From SSEF01 sp964604195 (lineage in GTDB: Bacteria > Patescibacteriota > Minisyncoccia > Moranbacterales > UBA1568), in the NCBI GenBank assembly GCA_964604195.1, contig CAZRXW010000001.1, forward strand, positions 1-64,000: a DNA stretch of 64,000 nt. The letters are read 5' to 3'. The position numbers and the translations under genes were made by a program. Below the pieces are notes generated by a model. It was given only the letters and a program-made list of their open reading frames with translations, was not told the origin of the DNA and did no database searches. Below, piece after piece: positions 15,923 through 24,319 of this stretch (within the stretch, counting starts at the first letter, position 1; each line of letters starts with the position of its first letter).

Positions 15923-16924
15923 ATGAGACTACTCGTGACGGGAGGTGCTGGATTTATCGGAGGTAATTTCGTTCACCACGTATTACAAGCCTCTCCAGAA
16001 TACACCGTAGTGGTGTTGGATGCGCTGACCTATGCGGGGAATTTAGAAAACTTAGCGAGCGTACAGGATGCTGCTCATTTTCGGTTTGTGAAAGGTGATA
16101 TTACCGATGCAACGCTGGTGGATACTTTGGTCAAGGAGTGTGACGCGGTCGTACATTTTGCTGCTGAATCACACGTAGACCGCTCCATTTTGGGGCCGGA
16201 AGCATTTGTACGGACCAATGTGCTCGGAACCTTTACTTTGTTAGAAGCCGCCCGCAAGTATAGCAAGCGTTTCCATCATGTCTCCACCGATGAGGTGTTT
16301 GGCACTCTGGCCCAGACCGATCCAGCGTTTGACGAATCAACAGCCTATGATCCACGAAGCCCCTATAGCGCCAGTAAGGCAGGGAGTGATCACCTCGTGC
16401 GTGCCTACTTCCATACCTATGGGCTGCCGATCACGATTTCCAATTGCTCCAATAATTATGGACCCTACCATTTCCCAGAGAAACTGATTCCGCTCGCTAT
16501 TACCAATCTTCTTGAAGGAAAAAAGGTGCCGGTGTATGGTGACGGGCTTCAGGTACGGGACTGGCTCTATGTCGAGGACCATGCCAGGGCTATCGCGCTC
16601 ATTCTCGAAAAGGGAAGGGTTGGTGAAACGTACTGTATCGGTGGCAATGCAGAGAAAGAAAATATCTGGATTGTGAAGAAACTGTTGGAAGTCCTTGGCT
16701 TTGGGGAAGAATACATCGAGTATGTGCAGGATCGACCAGGGCATGATCGCCGCTACGCGATCAATTTTGGCAAGATCAAAAATGAGCTCAGCTGGGAGCC
16801 AAGCGTAAGTCTTGAAGAAGGCCTCGTCAAAACGGTCGAGTGGTTCAAGGAAAATAGAGAGTGGTGGCAGCGAGTCAAAAGCGGTGAGTACCAGAAGTAT
16901 TATGAAAAACAGTATGGAAAATAG
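15923..16924 (+). CDS. rfbB: dTDP-glucose 4,6-dehydratase
   Basis: 333 residues, an extended SDR enzyme that makes dTDP-4-keto-6-deoxyglucose, step two of dTDP-rhamnose synthesis. Visible motifs: NAD-binding GGAGFIGGNFV at the N-terminus, HFAAESHVDRSI, the catalytic HHVSTDEVFG and YSASK (YxxxK), and NNYGPYHFPEKLIPL. ATG 15923 fits the start of the Rossmann strand (MRLLVTGGAGF). It directly follows rfbC. The stop overlaps the start of the next gene. Confidence 0.95.
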   Translation: MRLLVTGGAGFIGGNFVHHVLQASPEYTVVVLDALTYAGNLENLASVQDAAHFRFVKGDITDATLVDTLVKECDAVVHFAAESHVDRSILGPEAFVRTNVLGTFTLLEAARKYSKRFHHVSTDEVFGTLAQTDPAFDESTAYDPRSPYSASKAGSDHLVRAYFHTYGLPITISNCSNNYGPYHFPEKLIPLAITNLLEGKKVPVYGDGLQVRDWLYVEDHARAIALILEKGRVGETYCIGGNAEKENIWIVKKLLEVLGFGEEYIEYVQDRPGHDRRYAINFGKIKNELSWEPSVSLEEGLVKTVEWFKENREWWQRVKSGEYQKYYEKQYGK

Positions 16925-17483
16925 CACATCTGCTTACTTATGTAGTAAATGTGGGATGAAAGCTAGTATAGTGGATGGAAGAATAAAAAGAACCTGCACG
17001 TGTAGTGCAGACAGGACAGTACTGACTAATATCAGTGCAAATTTACAATATGCTGGCAGCAGAGCGGAATACTACCAGCTTTTTGAAACGGGCAAGGTAT
17101 TTTATGAAGCGGCATTATATCTGAAACGAGCAGGGCGGCCGTCAATCGTGTACTTACACTTAATATGCCAAGCATTTGAAAATATATCGAAATACATTAT
17201 CTGTGAAGGAAAAGGGCACATATATTGTTACCCGAATCCGAAGGAGAAACCATCAGGTAAATTTGGTCATTGTTTATATGATCTTTTAACAGAGGTTAAG
17301 ACGTGCAGTGGAAATCCTGTGACCTTTGCATTGGAAGAAGAAGTTAAAAAATTATCAGATCCTTATAAAAAAAGAGTGTTTGCGTACGGAGATTTTAAGA
17401 CCTCATTCAATGGGGATTCTGAATATAAGGTGAGTCACCTTTTTGAGTATTTAAAGAAAGTATTGAGTTTAGTTGATAGTTAA
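16902..17483 (+). CDS. zinc-ribbon-like hypothetical protein
   Basis: About 193 residues, unrecognised. The N-terminus carries a possible zinc ribbon (YLCSKCGMKAS, then RTCTCS). The remainder is mostly helical with scattered Cys (HLICQAFENISKYIICEG) and could be a HEPN-like helical bundle, but the diagnostic HEPN residues are not clear. The gene is more AT-rich than rfbB and starts inside it (ATG 16902, overlapping by 23 nt; 16914 is an alternative). It marks the left edge of a 3.5-kb stretch that separates rfbCB from rfbD, so it may be an acquired gene. Confidence 0.55.
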   Translation: MKNSMENSTSAYLCSKCGMKASIVDGRIKRTCTCSADRTVLTNISANLQYAGSRAEYYQLFETGKVFYEAALYLKRAGRPSIVYLHLICQAFENISKYIICEGKGHIYCYPNPKEKPSGKFGHCLYDLLTEVKTCSGNPVTFALEEEVKKLSDPYKKRVFAYGDFKTSFNGDSEYKVSHLFEYLKKVLSLVDS

Positions 17484-17495
17484 TTTTAATAAACT

Positions 17496-18158
17496 ATGAA
17501 ATTTCTCCTCACGTCAGCAGGAATAAGCAATCCTTCAATTGAAAAAGCATTGTTTGAGTTGTTAGAGAAACCAGTAAGTGAGACGAGAGTGGTTTTTATC
17601 CCAACAGCAGCCAATCTTGTAGCGGATGACAAGAGTTGGTTGGTGCAGAATTACAATGATTTCTTGAAGTTGGGTTTACAGTCTTTTGATATTGTCGATA
17701 TATCAGCAGTGCCAAAAGAAAATTGGATGAAGCGCTTTGAGGCAGCTGATGTACTTTGTTTCGGTGGTGGTGATGAACAGTATCTTACCCACCTCATGCG
17801 AGAGAGCGGAGTAGTCGAGGTGTTGCCTGAGTTACTCAAAACACGAGTTTATATGGGCATCAGTGCCGGGAGTATGGTAGTGGGTAAGTTACTTTCTGGT
17901 GAATTGACCAAAGAGCTGTGGCCAGAGGAATCCTTTGAGGGGAGTGAGGAAGGTTTGGGGTTATATGATTTTTCAATCTTGCCGCATTTGAACTCCGATT
18001 ACTTCGCTCATCTCCGTGTGCCACTTATCGAGTCAATGAAGGATCGATTTCCTCAGACAATCTACGCTCTTGATGATGCTTCGGCCCTGAAGGTGATAGA
18101 AGGTCAGATTGAAGTGGTGAGCGAGGGTCAATTTTTAGAGTTAGAAAAACAAATATGA
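17496..18158 (+). CDS. peptidase E-like (family S51) protein
   Basis: 220 residues with the class I glutamine amidotransferase-like fold of S51 peptidases: VVFIPTAANL, LCFGGGDEQYL and the nucleophile elbow MGISAGSMV (Ser as nucleophile), followed by LPHLNSDYF. The Escherichia coli relative cleaves Asp-Xaa dipeptides; cyanophycinases share the fold, but the length fits peptidase E. Its stop overlaps the start of the next gene by 4 nt (ATGA), indicating translational coupling. Confidence 0.85.
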   Translation: MKFLLTSAGISNPSIEKALFELLEKPVSETRVVFIPTAANLVADDKSWLVQNYNDFLKLGLQSFDIVDISAVPKENWMKRFEAADVLCFGGGDEQYLTHLMRESGVVEVLPELLKTRVYMGISAGSMVVGKLLSGELTKELWPEESFEGSEEGLGLYDFSILPHLNSDYFAHLRVPLIESMKDRFPQTIYALDDASALKVIEGQIEVVSEGQFLELEKQI

Positions 18159-18808
18159 ATATCACCAAATTTGGGCATTGTTGCATCTTGATTGAAATAG
18201 ATGGGGTACGGATACTGACGGATCCAGGGAATTATAGTGAGACGCCGATGGTTTCGGATATTGATGGAATACTCATTACTCATGAACATCAGGATCATTG
18301 CCATGTGGAAAGTCTTCACATTGTCCTTGTCAAGAACCCGGGCGCGCAGGTCATTACCCATGCTGGGGTAGGCAAGATACTCGATGAAGCAGGGATCAAG
18401 TGGGAACCCATCAGTGATGGAGGGGAAAAAGAAATCAAGGGGGTGAAGATCCAGAGCTTTGGTAGCGAACACGCCTGTATCCATCACGACCTTCCACCGG
18501 TACAAAACACTGGATTTTTGATTGCCGAAAAACTATTCTATCCGGGCGATTCATTTCACAATCCCCATCGGGAGATTGAGATTCTAGCTCTCCCAGTGGC
18601 AGGACCATGGATGAAACTTTCCGAAGCGATCGAGTATGCCAAGGCTATGAAGCCAAAAGTTGTTTTTCCGGTGCATGATGGGATGCTCCGGCAGGGGATA
18701 GAACTTGGGCCAACACGTCGCATCCCCACACTCCTTCTCGAGCCGCTGGGTATCAAATATGTCGACATGACCGAAGGATCGGTACAAGATTTTAATGCCA
18801 TCATATGA
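18155..18808 (+). CDS. metallo-beta-lactamase-fold hydrolase (UPF0173-like)
   Basis: 217 residues. MBL motifs are clear: FGHCCILIEIDGVRILTDPG, then the metal-binding ITHEHQDHCH (HxHxDH), GSEHACIH, YPGDSFH and FPVHDG. The layout matches the UPF0173/UlaG-like family of metal-dependent hydrolases, whose substrate is usually unknown. ATGA overlaps at both ends join it to the peptidase E-like and MazG-like genes, so the three form one translationally coupled unit. Confidence 0.88.
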   Translation: MNITKFGHCCILIEIDGVRILTDPGNYSETPMVSDIDGILITHEHQDHCHVESLHIVLVKNPGAQVITHAGVGKILDEAGIKWEPISDGGEKEIKGVKIQSFGSEHACIHHDLPPVQNTGFLIAEKLFYPGDSFHNPHREIEILALPVAGPWMKLSEAIEYAKAMKPKVVFPVHDGMLRQGIELGPTRRIPTLLLEPLGIKYVDMTEGSVQDFNAII

Positions 18809-19131
18809 CCTTTGAAGATTTCCAACAATTTATTGAGGCTCAGCATGCGTTCTTTCGGAAGGTGAAGAAGCAGACGAAGAAAGACCGGATCTTTGCTCGA
18901 ACGATTAAGCTAGGGGAAGAATACGGCGAATTGTGCGACGAGGTATTGGCTTCAGTGGGGGATCAGCGGAAAGGAAAGCTGGCTAAAGAGAAGGTTGGGG
19001 ACCTGGAAAGTGAATTTGCGGATGTGCTCATTACGCTCTTTATGCTGGCCAAAGCGATGGACGTCGACATTATGCAGGCGCTCGATACCAAGGTGAAGAA
19101 AATAAAAGCCAAGTACAATAAACAAGTATGA
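18805..19131 (+). CDS. MazG-like nucleotide pyrophosphohydrolase
   Basis: 108 residues, a single all-alpha NTP-PPase domain. The metal-binding signature is ExxE...ExxD: LGEEYGELCDEV, and LESEFADVLITLFMLA further on. Such small MazG-like enzymes hydrolyse non-canonical or surplus nucleoside triphosphates. It is the last gene of the coupled peptidase E/MBL/MazG unit. The left palindrome lies 14 nt after the stop. Confidence 0.85.
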   Translation: MTFEDFQQFIEAQHAFFRKVKKQTKKDRIFARTIKLGEEYGELCDEVLASVGDQRKGKLAKEKVGDLESEFADVLITLFMLAKAMDVDIMQALDTKVKKIKAKYNKQV

Positions 19132-19144
19132 TCTTTTCTTCATA

Positions 19145-19178
19145 TACGCAAGTACTCACGGTCGTAGCAAGTTGCGTA
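19145..19178. repeat. left palindromic element flanking the PaaX/Cas2-like gene
   Basis: A 34-nt imperfect palindrome with arms TACGCAA (19145-19151) and TTGCGTA (19172-19178) around the core TCACGGTCGT (19156-19165). CAAGT occurs on the left side of the core. The same core and CAAGT half-sites recur in a stronger palindrome at 19843-19878, on the other side of the gene. Confidence 0.6.
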
Positions 19179-19238
19179 GTTTTGGTTTTTGGGTTACACT
19201 CAGCCGAAGATATCTAAAGAGTACATATAGAGATATTT

Positions 19239-19817
19239 ATGCCAGAACAATCAGTTAAAACGGGTTCGATACAACATAGCCTCATTACCAGGACTATTCT
19301 TGGAGTGATTGCTACGGCTGGTATAGTAGGTGTGGCAGCGGTAGCCCCGGGTGCCTTTCAGCTGGTTCGACTTTTACGAAAAAGTACTGTTCGGCGTTAC
19401 GAAGCCCCATCCTATATTCGTCGCACGATCAAAAGTCTGCAAAAAAGAGGATTGGTACGAGTGACAGTGAAATCAGGCGAAATGAGAGTATACCTTACTG
19501 AAAAAGGGGAACGGGAAGTTTTGAAGTATCAGATCAAGGAAAAGTGTTTACTACAGGGTCATTGGGATAAAAAGTGGAGAATTATTATTTTTGACATAGA
19601 GGAGCGGCGTCGTTTTGCTCGAGATGGCATTCGCTCTGATATGGAAGAATTGGGCTTGGTGCGATTGCAAGACAGCGTCTGGGTATATCCTTTTGATTGT
19701 GAGGAAGTGGTGACTTTGCTCAAGGCACATTATAAACTTGGAAAACAACTCGTATATATTACCGCTGGGGATATTGAAAATGACACTTGGCTACGGAAGC
19801 AATTTAACCTAAAGTAA
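19239..19817 (+). CDS. PaaX-family protein with Cas2-like C-terminal domain
   Basis: 192 residues. A hydrophobic N-terminal segment (about 17-42, ITRTILGVIATAGIVGVAAVA) is followed by a winged-helix-like region (about 43-95, SYIRRTIKSLQKRGLVRVTV, YLTEKGEREVLKY). The C-terminal ferredoxin-like domain (about 108-190, KKWRIIIFDIEERRRFARDGIRS) carries the Asp position conserved in Cas2 and PaaX C-terminal domains. The DNA-binding wing plus Cas2-like fold suggest a regulator or nuclease. It stands alone, with its own 100-nt leader, between two palindromes that share a core. Neighbouring genes offer no aromatic-catabolism context, so the classic PaaX role is unlikely. Confidence 0.75.
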   Translation: MPEQSVKTGSIQHSLITRTILGVIATAGIVGVAAVAPGAFQLVRLLRKSTVRRYEAPSYIRRTIKSLQKRGLVRVTVKSGEMRVYLTEKGEREVLKYQIKEKCLLQGHWDKKWRIIIFDIEERRRFARDGIRSDMEELGLVRLQDSVWVYPFDCEEVVTLLKAHYKLGKQLVYITAGDIENDTWLRKQFNLK

Positions 19818-19842
19818 CGCTCTATGCTGTGGCTCTCTGGTT

Positions 19843-19878
19843 CTACTCAAGTTGTCACGGTCGTGAGTACTTGAGTAG
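19843..19878. repeat. right palindromic element flanking the PaaX/Cas2-like gene
   Basis: A 36-nt palindrome: CTACTCAAGT (19843-19852) pairs perfectly with ACTTGAGTAG (19869-19878), and inside it TCACG pairs with CGTGA. The core TCACGGTCGT is at 19855-19864. There is no T tract, so it does not look like a terminator. Confidence 0.75.
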
Positions 19879-19948
19879 GTGTATTTTCGAGGGTAAGTGG
19901 AAAGAAGGGGGATGATATACTGGTTTTGGGGATTGAAAAAAGAGTTAC

Positions 19949-20411
19949 ATGACGCAACAGCCGAAATTTGTACCGAAACCTGGACAGGTAGACTTTACGG
20001 ATATACGCTATTGTCCGGTGATGAACTGTGTTGTGCAGCACAGGCGAAAAATTCTGGTGGTACAGCGGAGTGCAGCGTTGCGACTCTATCCAGAGTATTG
20101 GAATGGGATTAGTGGTTTTCTTGATGATAAGCGAAGCTTTAAGGAAAAAGTGTGTGATGAACTAAGGGAAGAATTAGGAATAAAAAAGAACAATATCCTT
20201 TCTATTGAAATGGGAAATATTTTTCATCAGGAATCGCCAAAATATAAAAAAACATGGATTGTGCATCCGGTACTGGTCGAAGTGGATACCGACAAAGTAA
20301 AACTCAACTGGGAAGCTCAAGATTTCCAATGGCTCTCGGCCCAGAGAAGCAATGAGGCTCAAACTTCTGCCAGGTTTTGATCAGGTGTTGGGCTCATTTT
20401 TCAAAAGGTAA
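19949..20411 (+). CDS. Nudix hydrolase, frameshifted near its end
   Basis: A Nudix-fold protein of about 153 residues once a frameshift is repaired. As read, the frame ends at 20380 with ...WLSAQRSNEAQTSARF. Dropping one G in TCGGCCC (about 20338) restores WLSPREAMRLKLLPGF and a stop at 20411, 5 nt before the rfbD ATG, which is typical operon spacing. The Nudix box (GFLDDKRSFKEKV, then DELREELGI) keeps the catalytic EE but has Asp for the Arg of the RE pair and Arg for the first Glu, so activity may be altered. The substrate is probably a nucleoside diphosphate derivative; IPP isomerase-like use of the fold cannot be excluded. Confidence 0.7.
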
Positions 20412-20416
20412 CTGTT

Positions 20417-21281
20417 ATGAAAAAAAAGTATTGATTCTTGGAGCGAGAGGGATGCTGGGACAAGAACTGGTCCGGGTATTTGGTATGGATGAACAGTATG
20501 AAATCATAGCTTGGGATAGAGTAGAGATGGACGTGACGGATTTTCAGGCTTTGACAGCGGGGATTGAACGCTTGAATCCAGCTATTATTCTAAATGCAGT
20601 GGCTTACAATGCGGTAGACCTTTGTGAGACGAGCGATGAGGAATTCGCTAAGGCAAAGCTTCTCAATACCCGTGTACCAGAAAAATTGTCTCAAATAAGC
20701 CAAAAAATAGGGAGCATTTTGGTGCATTACTCCACAGGCTATGTCTTTGATGGGAAATCCGAGTCGGGGTATGATGAGAAAGTGCCCACGGAGCCACTCT
20801 CCCACTACGGGGCAACCAAACTCGGGGGGAAGAAAAAGTACTCGAGAGTGGGGCGAAGACCTATGTTATTCGGCTCTCGAAGCTTTTTGGGAAACCAGGG
20901 AGTTCTGCAGTAGGCAAGCGGAGTTTCTTTGATGTCATGCTTGAGAAAGGCAGGACTTCTGTTTCAGTGAAGGTAGTGGATGATGAGAAAAGTTGTTTTA
21001 CCTACGTACCCGACTTGGCCGAAGCAACAAAATCTTTGATTGAAGATAAGGCACTCTATAGTATCTATCATCTGCTTAATGAAAATGCGGTGACGTGGTG
21101 TGAGGCAGTACAGGAGCTTTATCGGTTGGCAAATGTAACGACGAAAGTGATTCCGGTGACGAGTGCCGAATTTCCGCGACCGGCGAGGAGACCACATGCT
21201 TCGGTTTTACAAAATACCAAACGACCAAAAATGCGACACTATCAGGAAGCATTGGCGGAATATCTGCATCAAGAATTATGA
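20417..21281 (+). CDS. rfbD: dTDP-4-dehydrorhamnose reductase, two frameshifts
   Basis: RmlD, the last step of dTDP-L-rhamnose synthesis, split by two apparent indels. The ATG at 20417 is followed by eight As where nine (or six) would give MKK(K)VLILGARGMLGQEL; as written it runs into a stop. The frame then reads well through VAYNAVDLCE, HYSTGYVFDG and YGATK to a G6 run at about 20822-20829, where one more G restores LGGEEKVLESGAKTYVIRLS. It then continues through SFFDVMLEKGR and the normal C-terminus to 21281. Repaired, it is about 288 residues, the usual RmlD length. Both events lie in homopolymers, so sequencing error, slippage or true decay are all possible. Confidence 0.8.
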
Positions 21282-21359
21282 ATAAGGAATCAAGCGTATG
21301 AGAAAAAATTGTTGAGCATGATAGTATTTTATTTTTGATAGTTGATTTTTGACTTGATT

Positions 21360-22601
21360 ATGAATCATCCACAACTCAAAAAATCTGATCTAGCTGTTTA
21401 TCGAGCGCTCATGGGTGAAGAAAAGCGTCAGGCGGAAGGTCTCGAAATGATTGCTTCCGAAAACTATGTTTCCAAAGCAGTTTTGGAGACACTCGGTACA
21501 GTCTTTACCAATAAATATTCAGAAGGATATCCTGGGAGGCGTTATTATGGTGGGCAAGTCTTTACTGATGTTGTCGAAACTTTAGCTCTCGATCGGGTCA
21601 AGAAACTCTTTGGTGCTCAGCATGCCAATGTACAGCCACACTCTGGTGCCCAAGCCAACCTGGCTGTCTATGCGGCTCTCCTCGAACCCGGTGATACCGT
21701 GCTGGGGATGGATCTCTCTCACGGTGGTCACCTGACTCATGGCCATCCGGTGACGCTTCCTGCCAAAGTGTATCGTTTTGTGCGGTATACCACAGAAGCT
21801 GATGGCAGTCTGGATTACCAAAAACTGGAAGCATTGGCCAAAAAAGAAAAGCCCAAACTGATGCTCGCTGGATTTTCTTCGTACACGAGACAGATTGATT
21901 ATGAAAAGTTCACAGGCATTGCCAAAAAAGTGGGCGCTCGCTCGATGATGGATATGGCTCATATCGCTGGTCTCGTGGCGGGTAAAGCGCTTCCCAACCC
22001 AGTACCTCATTTTGATGTAGTAACAGCGACGACTCACAAGAGTTTGCGCGGTCCACGTGGAGGGCTTATTCTCTGCAAGGCAGAGTTTGCCAAAGCTATT
22101 GATAAAGCAGTCTTTCCTGGGACACAAGGAGGTCCTCATATGCAGGTAGTGGCAGCCAAAGCGGTAGCCTTTGGTGAAGCACTCAAGCCTGCCTTTAAGA
22201 GTTATGCCAAACAGATTTTGAAGAATGCTCAGGCTCTTGAGGCAAGTTTCCGAAAGCTTGGGTTCGTGATTGTTTTTGGTAAGACAGAAAATCATATGGT
22301 GGTGGTGGACGTAGTCAAAAGCCATGGAGTGACCGGCAAAGTAGGCGAAGAGCTTCTCGATACCATCGGCATTACGGTGAATAAGAATGTAGTCCCAGAT
22401 GATCCTCGTGGACCACTTGATCCATCGGGACTGCGGATTGGTGTGCCAGCACTTACTACTCGCGGTATGAAGGAACGAGAAGTAAAACAGATTGCTCAGT
22501 ATATTGATGCGGCCCTGCGCTCTCAGGGGGATACCAAAGAGCTGCTTCGTTTGCAACGGGAAGTAAAAAAACTTTGTAAACAGTTTCCGGTGTATCGCTA
22601 A
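21360..22601 (+). CDS. glyA: serine hydroxymethyltransferase
   Basis: 413 residues, full-length PLP enzyme that interconverts serine and glycine with tetrahydrofolate. Motifs: EMIASENYVS, NKYSEGYPGRRYYGG, the PLP-binding Lys in TATTHKSLRGPRGG, and DPSGLRIGVPALTTRG. ATG 21360 gives the normal N-terminus (MNHPQLKKSDLAVYRAL). It sits between rfbD and rfbA, an unusual position that suggests a shared transcript of convenience. A preceding AT-rich 78-nt gap may hold a promoter, but I cannot assign one. Confidence 0.96.
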   Translation: MNHPQLKKSDLAVYRALMGEEKRQAEGLEMIASENYVSKAVLETLGTVFTNKYSEGYPGRRYYGGQVFTDVVETLALDRVKKLFGAQHANVQPHSGAQANLAVYAALLEPGDTVLGMDLSHGGHLTHGHPVTLPAKVYRFVRYTTEADGSLDYQKLEALAKKEKPKLMLAGFSSYTRQIDYEKFTGIAKKVGARSMMDMAHIAGLVAGKALPNPVPHFDVVTATTHKSLRGPRGGLILCKAEFAKAIDKAVFPGTQGGPHMQVVAAKAVAFGEALKPAFKSYAKQILKNAQALEASFRKLGFVIVFGKTENHMVVVDVVKSHGVTGKVGEELLDTIGITVNKNVVPDDPRGPLDPSGLRIGVPALTTRGMKEREVKQIAQYIDAALRSQGDTKELLRLQREVKKLCKQFPVYR

Positions 22602-22618
22602 ATAGTTTCTTGCCAAGT

Positions 22619-23416
22619 ATGAAGGGTATTATTCTTGCTGGAGGAACTGGGACCCGTCTCCTTCCTTCCACGGCCATTGCTTCCAAACAGCTGCTGCCAG
22701 TGTATGATCGGCCAATGATTTTTTATCCGCTCAATACGCTTCTCTCGGCTGGCATTACGGATGTCCTCATTATTGTGGCCCCAGAACATTCTGGACACTA
22801 TCTGAATCTTTTGGGATCACTCCTCAGAACCAGAGGAATCAATATCTCGTTTGTCGTGCAAAAAGAGCCTAGGGGTTTAGCTGAAGCCTTTATTCTCGGA
22901 GAGGATTTTATTGATGGTGGACACTGTACCATGATTCTGGGAGATAACCTTTTTGAAGAGGATTTTACAGGGGCTATCCAGAGTTTTGAGGGTGGCGGAA
23001 GAATTTTTGCCAAAGAAGTTCCTGATCCGGAGCGGTTCGGTGTTGTTTCCTTTGATGATGCATCAAAGACAGTGCTTTCTATTGAAGAAAAACCAAAAAA
23101 TCCCGAAAGTCATTTCGCCATCCCGGGCCTCTATATTTATGACGGTCAGGTAGTGGACGTAGCCAAGTCTCTCCAGCCGTCTTCACGAGGAGAGTTAGAA
23201 ATTGTCGATCTCCACAATCATTATCTTCGGCAGGAAAAACTCGATGTGAGGGTCCTCTCTGGAGCCTGGTTTGATGTCGGTACTCATGATTCCCTGTTGG
23301 ATGCTGGTCTCTATGTACGGGCCAACCGCCTCCATGAGCGATTTTATCCACCATTGACGGAAGCCCTGGAAGAGTTTAAGCTCGAGTTCAAAAGACTGGT
23401 ATCATTAAGTACATAA
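22619..23416 (+). CDS. rfbA: glucose-1-phosphate thymidylyltransferase
   Basis: 265 residues. Nucleotidyltransferase signature MKGIILAGGTGTRLLPSTAI at the N-terminus, with ASKQLLPVYDRPMIFYPL, ILGDNLF and EEKPKNPESHFAIPGLYIYD as in RmlA. It makes dTDP-glucose, the first step of the rhamnose pathway. It is slightly shorter than the usual 290 residues at the C-terminus, like the archaeal and long-chain-lacking forms. The start at 22619 gives the canonical N-terminus. With rfbB, rfbC and rfbD the pathway is complete in this window. Confidence 0.93.
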   Translation: MKGIILAGGTGTRLLPSTAIASKQLLPVYDRPMIFYPLNTLLSAGITDVLIIVAPEHSGHYLNLLGSLLRTRGINISFVVQKEPRGLAEAFILGEDFIDGGHCTMILGDNLFEEDFTGAIQSFEGGGRIFAKEVPDPERFGVVSFDDASKTVLSIEEKPKNPESHFAIPGLYIYDGQVVDVAKSLQPSSRGELEIVDLHNHYLRQEKLDVRVLSGAWFDVGTHDSLLDAGLYVRANRLHERFYPPLTEALEEFKLEFKRLVSLST

Positions 23417-23432
23417 TCCCCATAGTATTCTT

Positions 23433-24311
23433 ATGCCACAAAAGATCAAAAAAGCGGTGATTGCTGTAGCGGGAAGCGGTACGAGACTTCTTCCAGCTAC
23501 TAAGGCTATGCCCAAGGAAATGCTTCCTATTGTTGATAAGCCAGTGATTCAATTGGTGGTAGAAGAACTTGTAGCAGCTGGCATTGAGGATATCATTTTT
23601 GTAACTCGTTGGGACAAGAAGCCGCTCGAAGATCATTTCGATTTTTCTTCAGCGCTCGAAGATGACCTCAGGAAGAATGGGAAAGAGGATCGTTATGAAC
23701 AGGTACACGCGATTGCTGAAATGGCTAATTTTGTCCATATTCGTCAGAAGGGACCATACGGTAACGGTACACCGGTTTTGTCAGCAGCAAGCTTGGTAGA
23801 CGATGAACCTTTTGTGTATTGTTTTGGTGATGATTTAGTGAAATCGACAGTCTCCTTTACCAAGCAGATGGTTGATGAGTATAACCAACATGGACATCCC
23901 ATGATTGGGGTGCAAGAGGTTCCGCTTACTGAGGTCTCTAAATATGGCATTGTTGATGTGGATCAGGCGACTATGCAAGTGCGTAATATTGTCGAAAAAC
24001 CGAAGCAAGAAGAGGCTCCCTCGCAGTTAGCAAATTTTGGGCGAATGATTTTAAATCAAGAGATTATTGATATTCTCAAGACTACTGCATTAGGAAAGGG
24101 GAATGAGTTATGGATTGTTGATGCTATTCACAATTACATTAAGAACGGAGGGAAGTTTTATGCCAAAACGGTGGAGGGTGGTCAATGGATGACAACGGGT
24201 GATCCGCTGAATTACATGACAACCATTCTTACGTATGCTGTTGAGCGTCCGGATATTGGCGAGCAGCTGAGAGCATATATGAAACAGCTTTTGGATAAGC
24301 AAAGCTCCTAG
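23433..24311 (+). CDS. galU: UTP--glucose-1-phosphate uridylyltransferase
   Basis: 292 residues, the standard GalU length. Motifs: KKAVIAVAGSGTRLLPATKA, MPKEMLPIVDKPVIQLVVEE, RQKGPYGNGTPVL, FGDDLV and the late EGGQWMTTGDPLNYM. It makes UDP-glucose for polysaccharide synthesis. It starts 16 nt after rfbA and ends 8 nt before the next gene, so the polysaccharide genes appear to be one transcription unit. Confidence 0.94.
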   Translation: MPQKIKKAVIAVAGSGTRLLPATKAMPKEMLPIVDKPVIQLVVEELVAAGIEDIIFVTRWDKKPLEDHFDFSSALEDDLRKNGKEDRYEQVHAIAEMANFVHIRQKGPYGNGTPVLSAASLVDDEPFVYCFGDDLVKSTVSFTKQMVDEYNQHGHPMIGVQEVPLTEVSKYGIVDVDQATMQVRNIVEKPKQEEAPSQLANFGRMILNQEIIDILKTTALGKGNELWIVDAIHNYIKNGGKFYAKTVEGGQWMTTGDPLNYMTTILTYAVERPDIGEQLRAYMKQLLDKQSS

Positions 24312-24319
24312 CTTTTGTC

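Noticed and set aside
19843..19878. A terminator for the PaaX/Cas2-like gene
   Set aside because: The palindrome has no following T tract, and a related palindrome lies upstream of the gene.
21582..22616. A 344-residue open frame on the minus strand over glyA
   Set aside because: It lies wholly antisense to an unmistakable serine hydroxymethyltransferase, and its translation is low-complexity with no recognisable motif.
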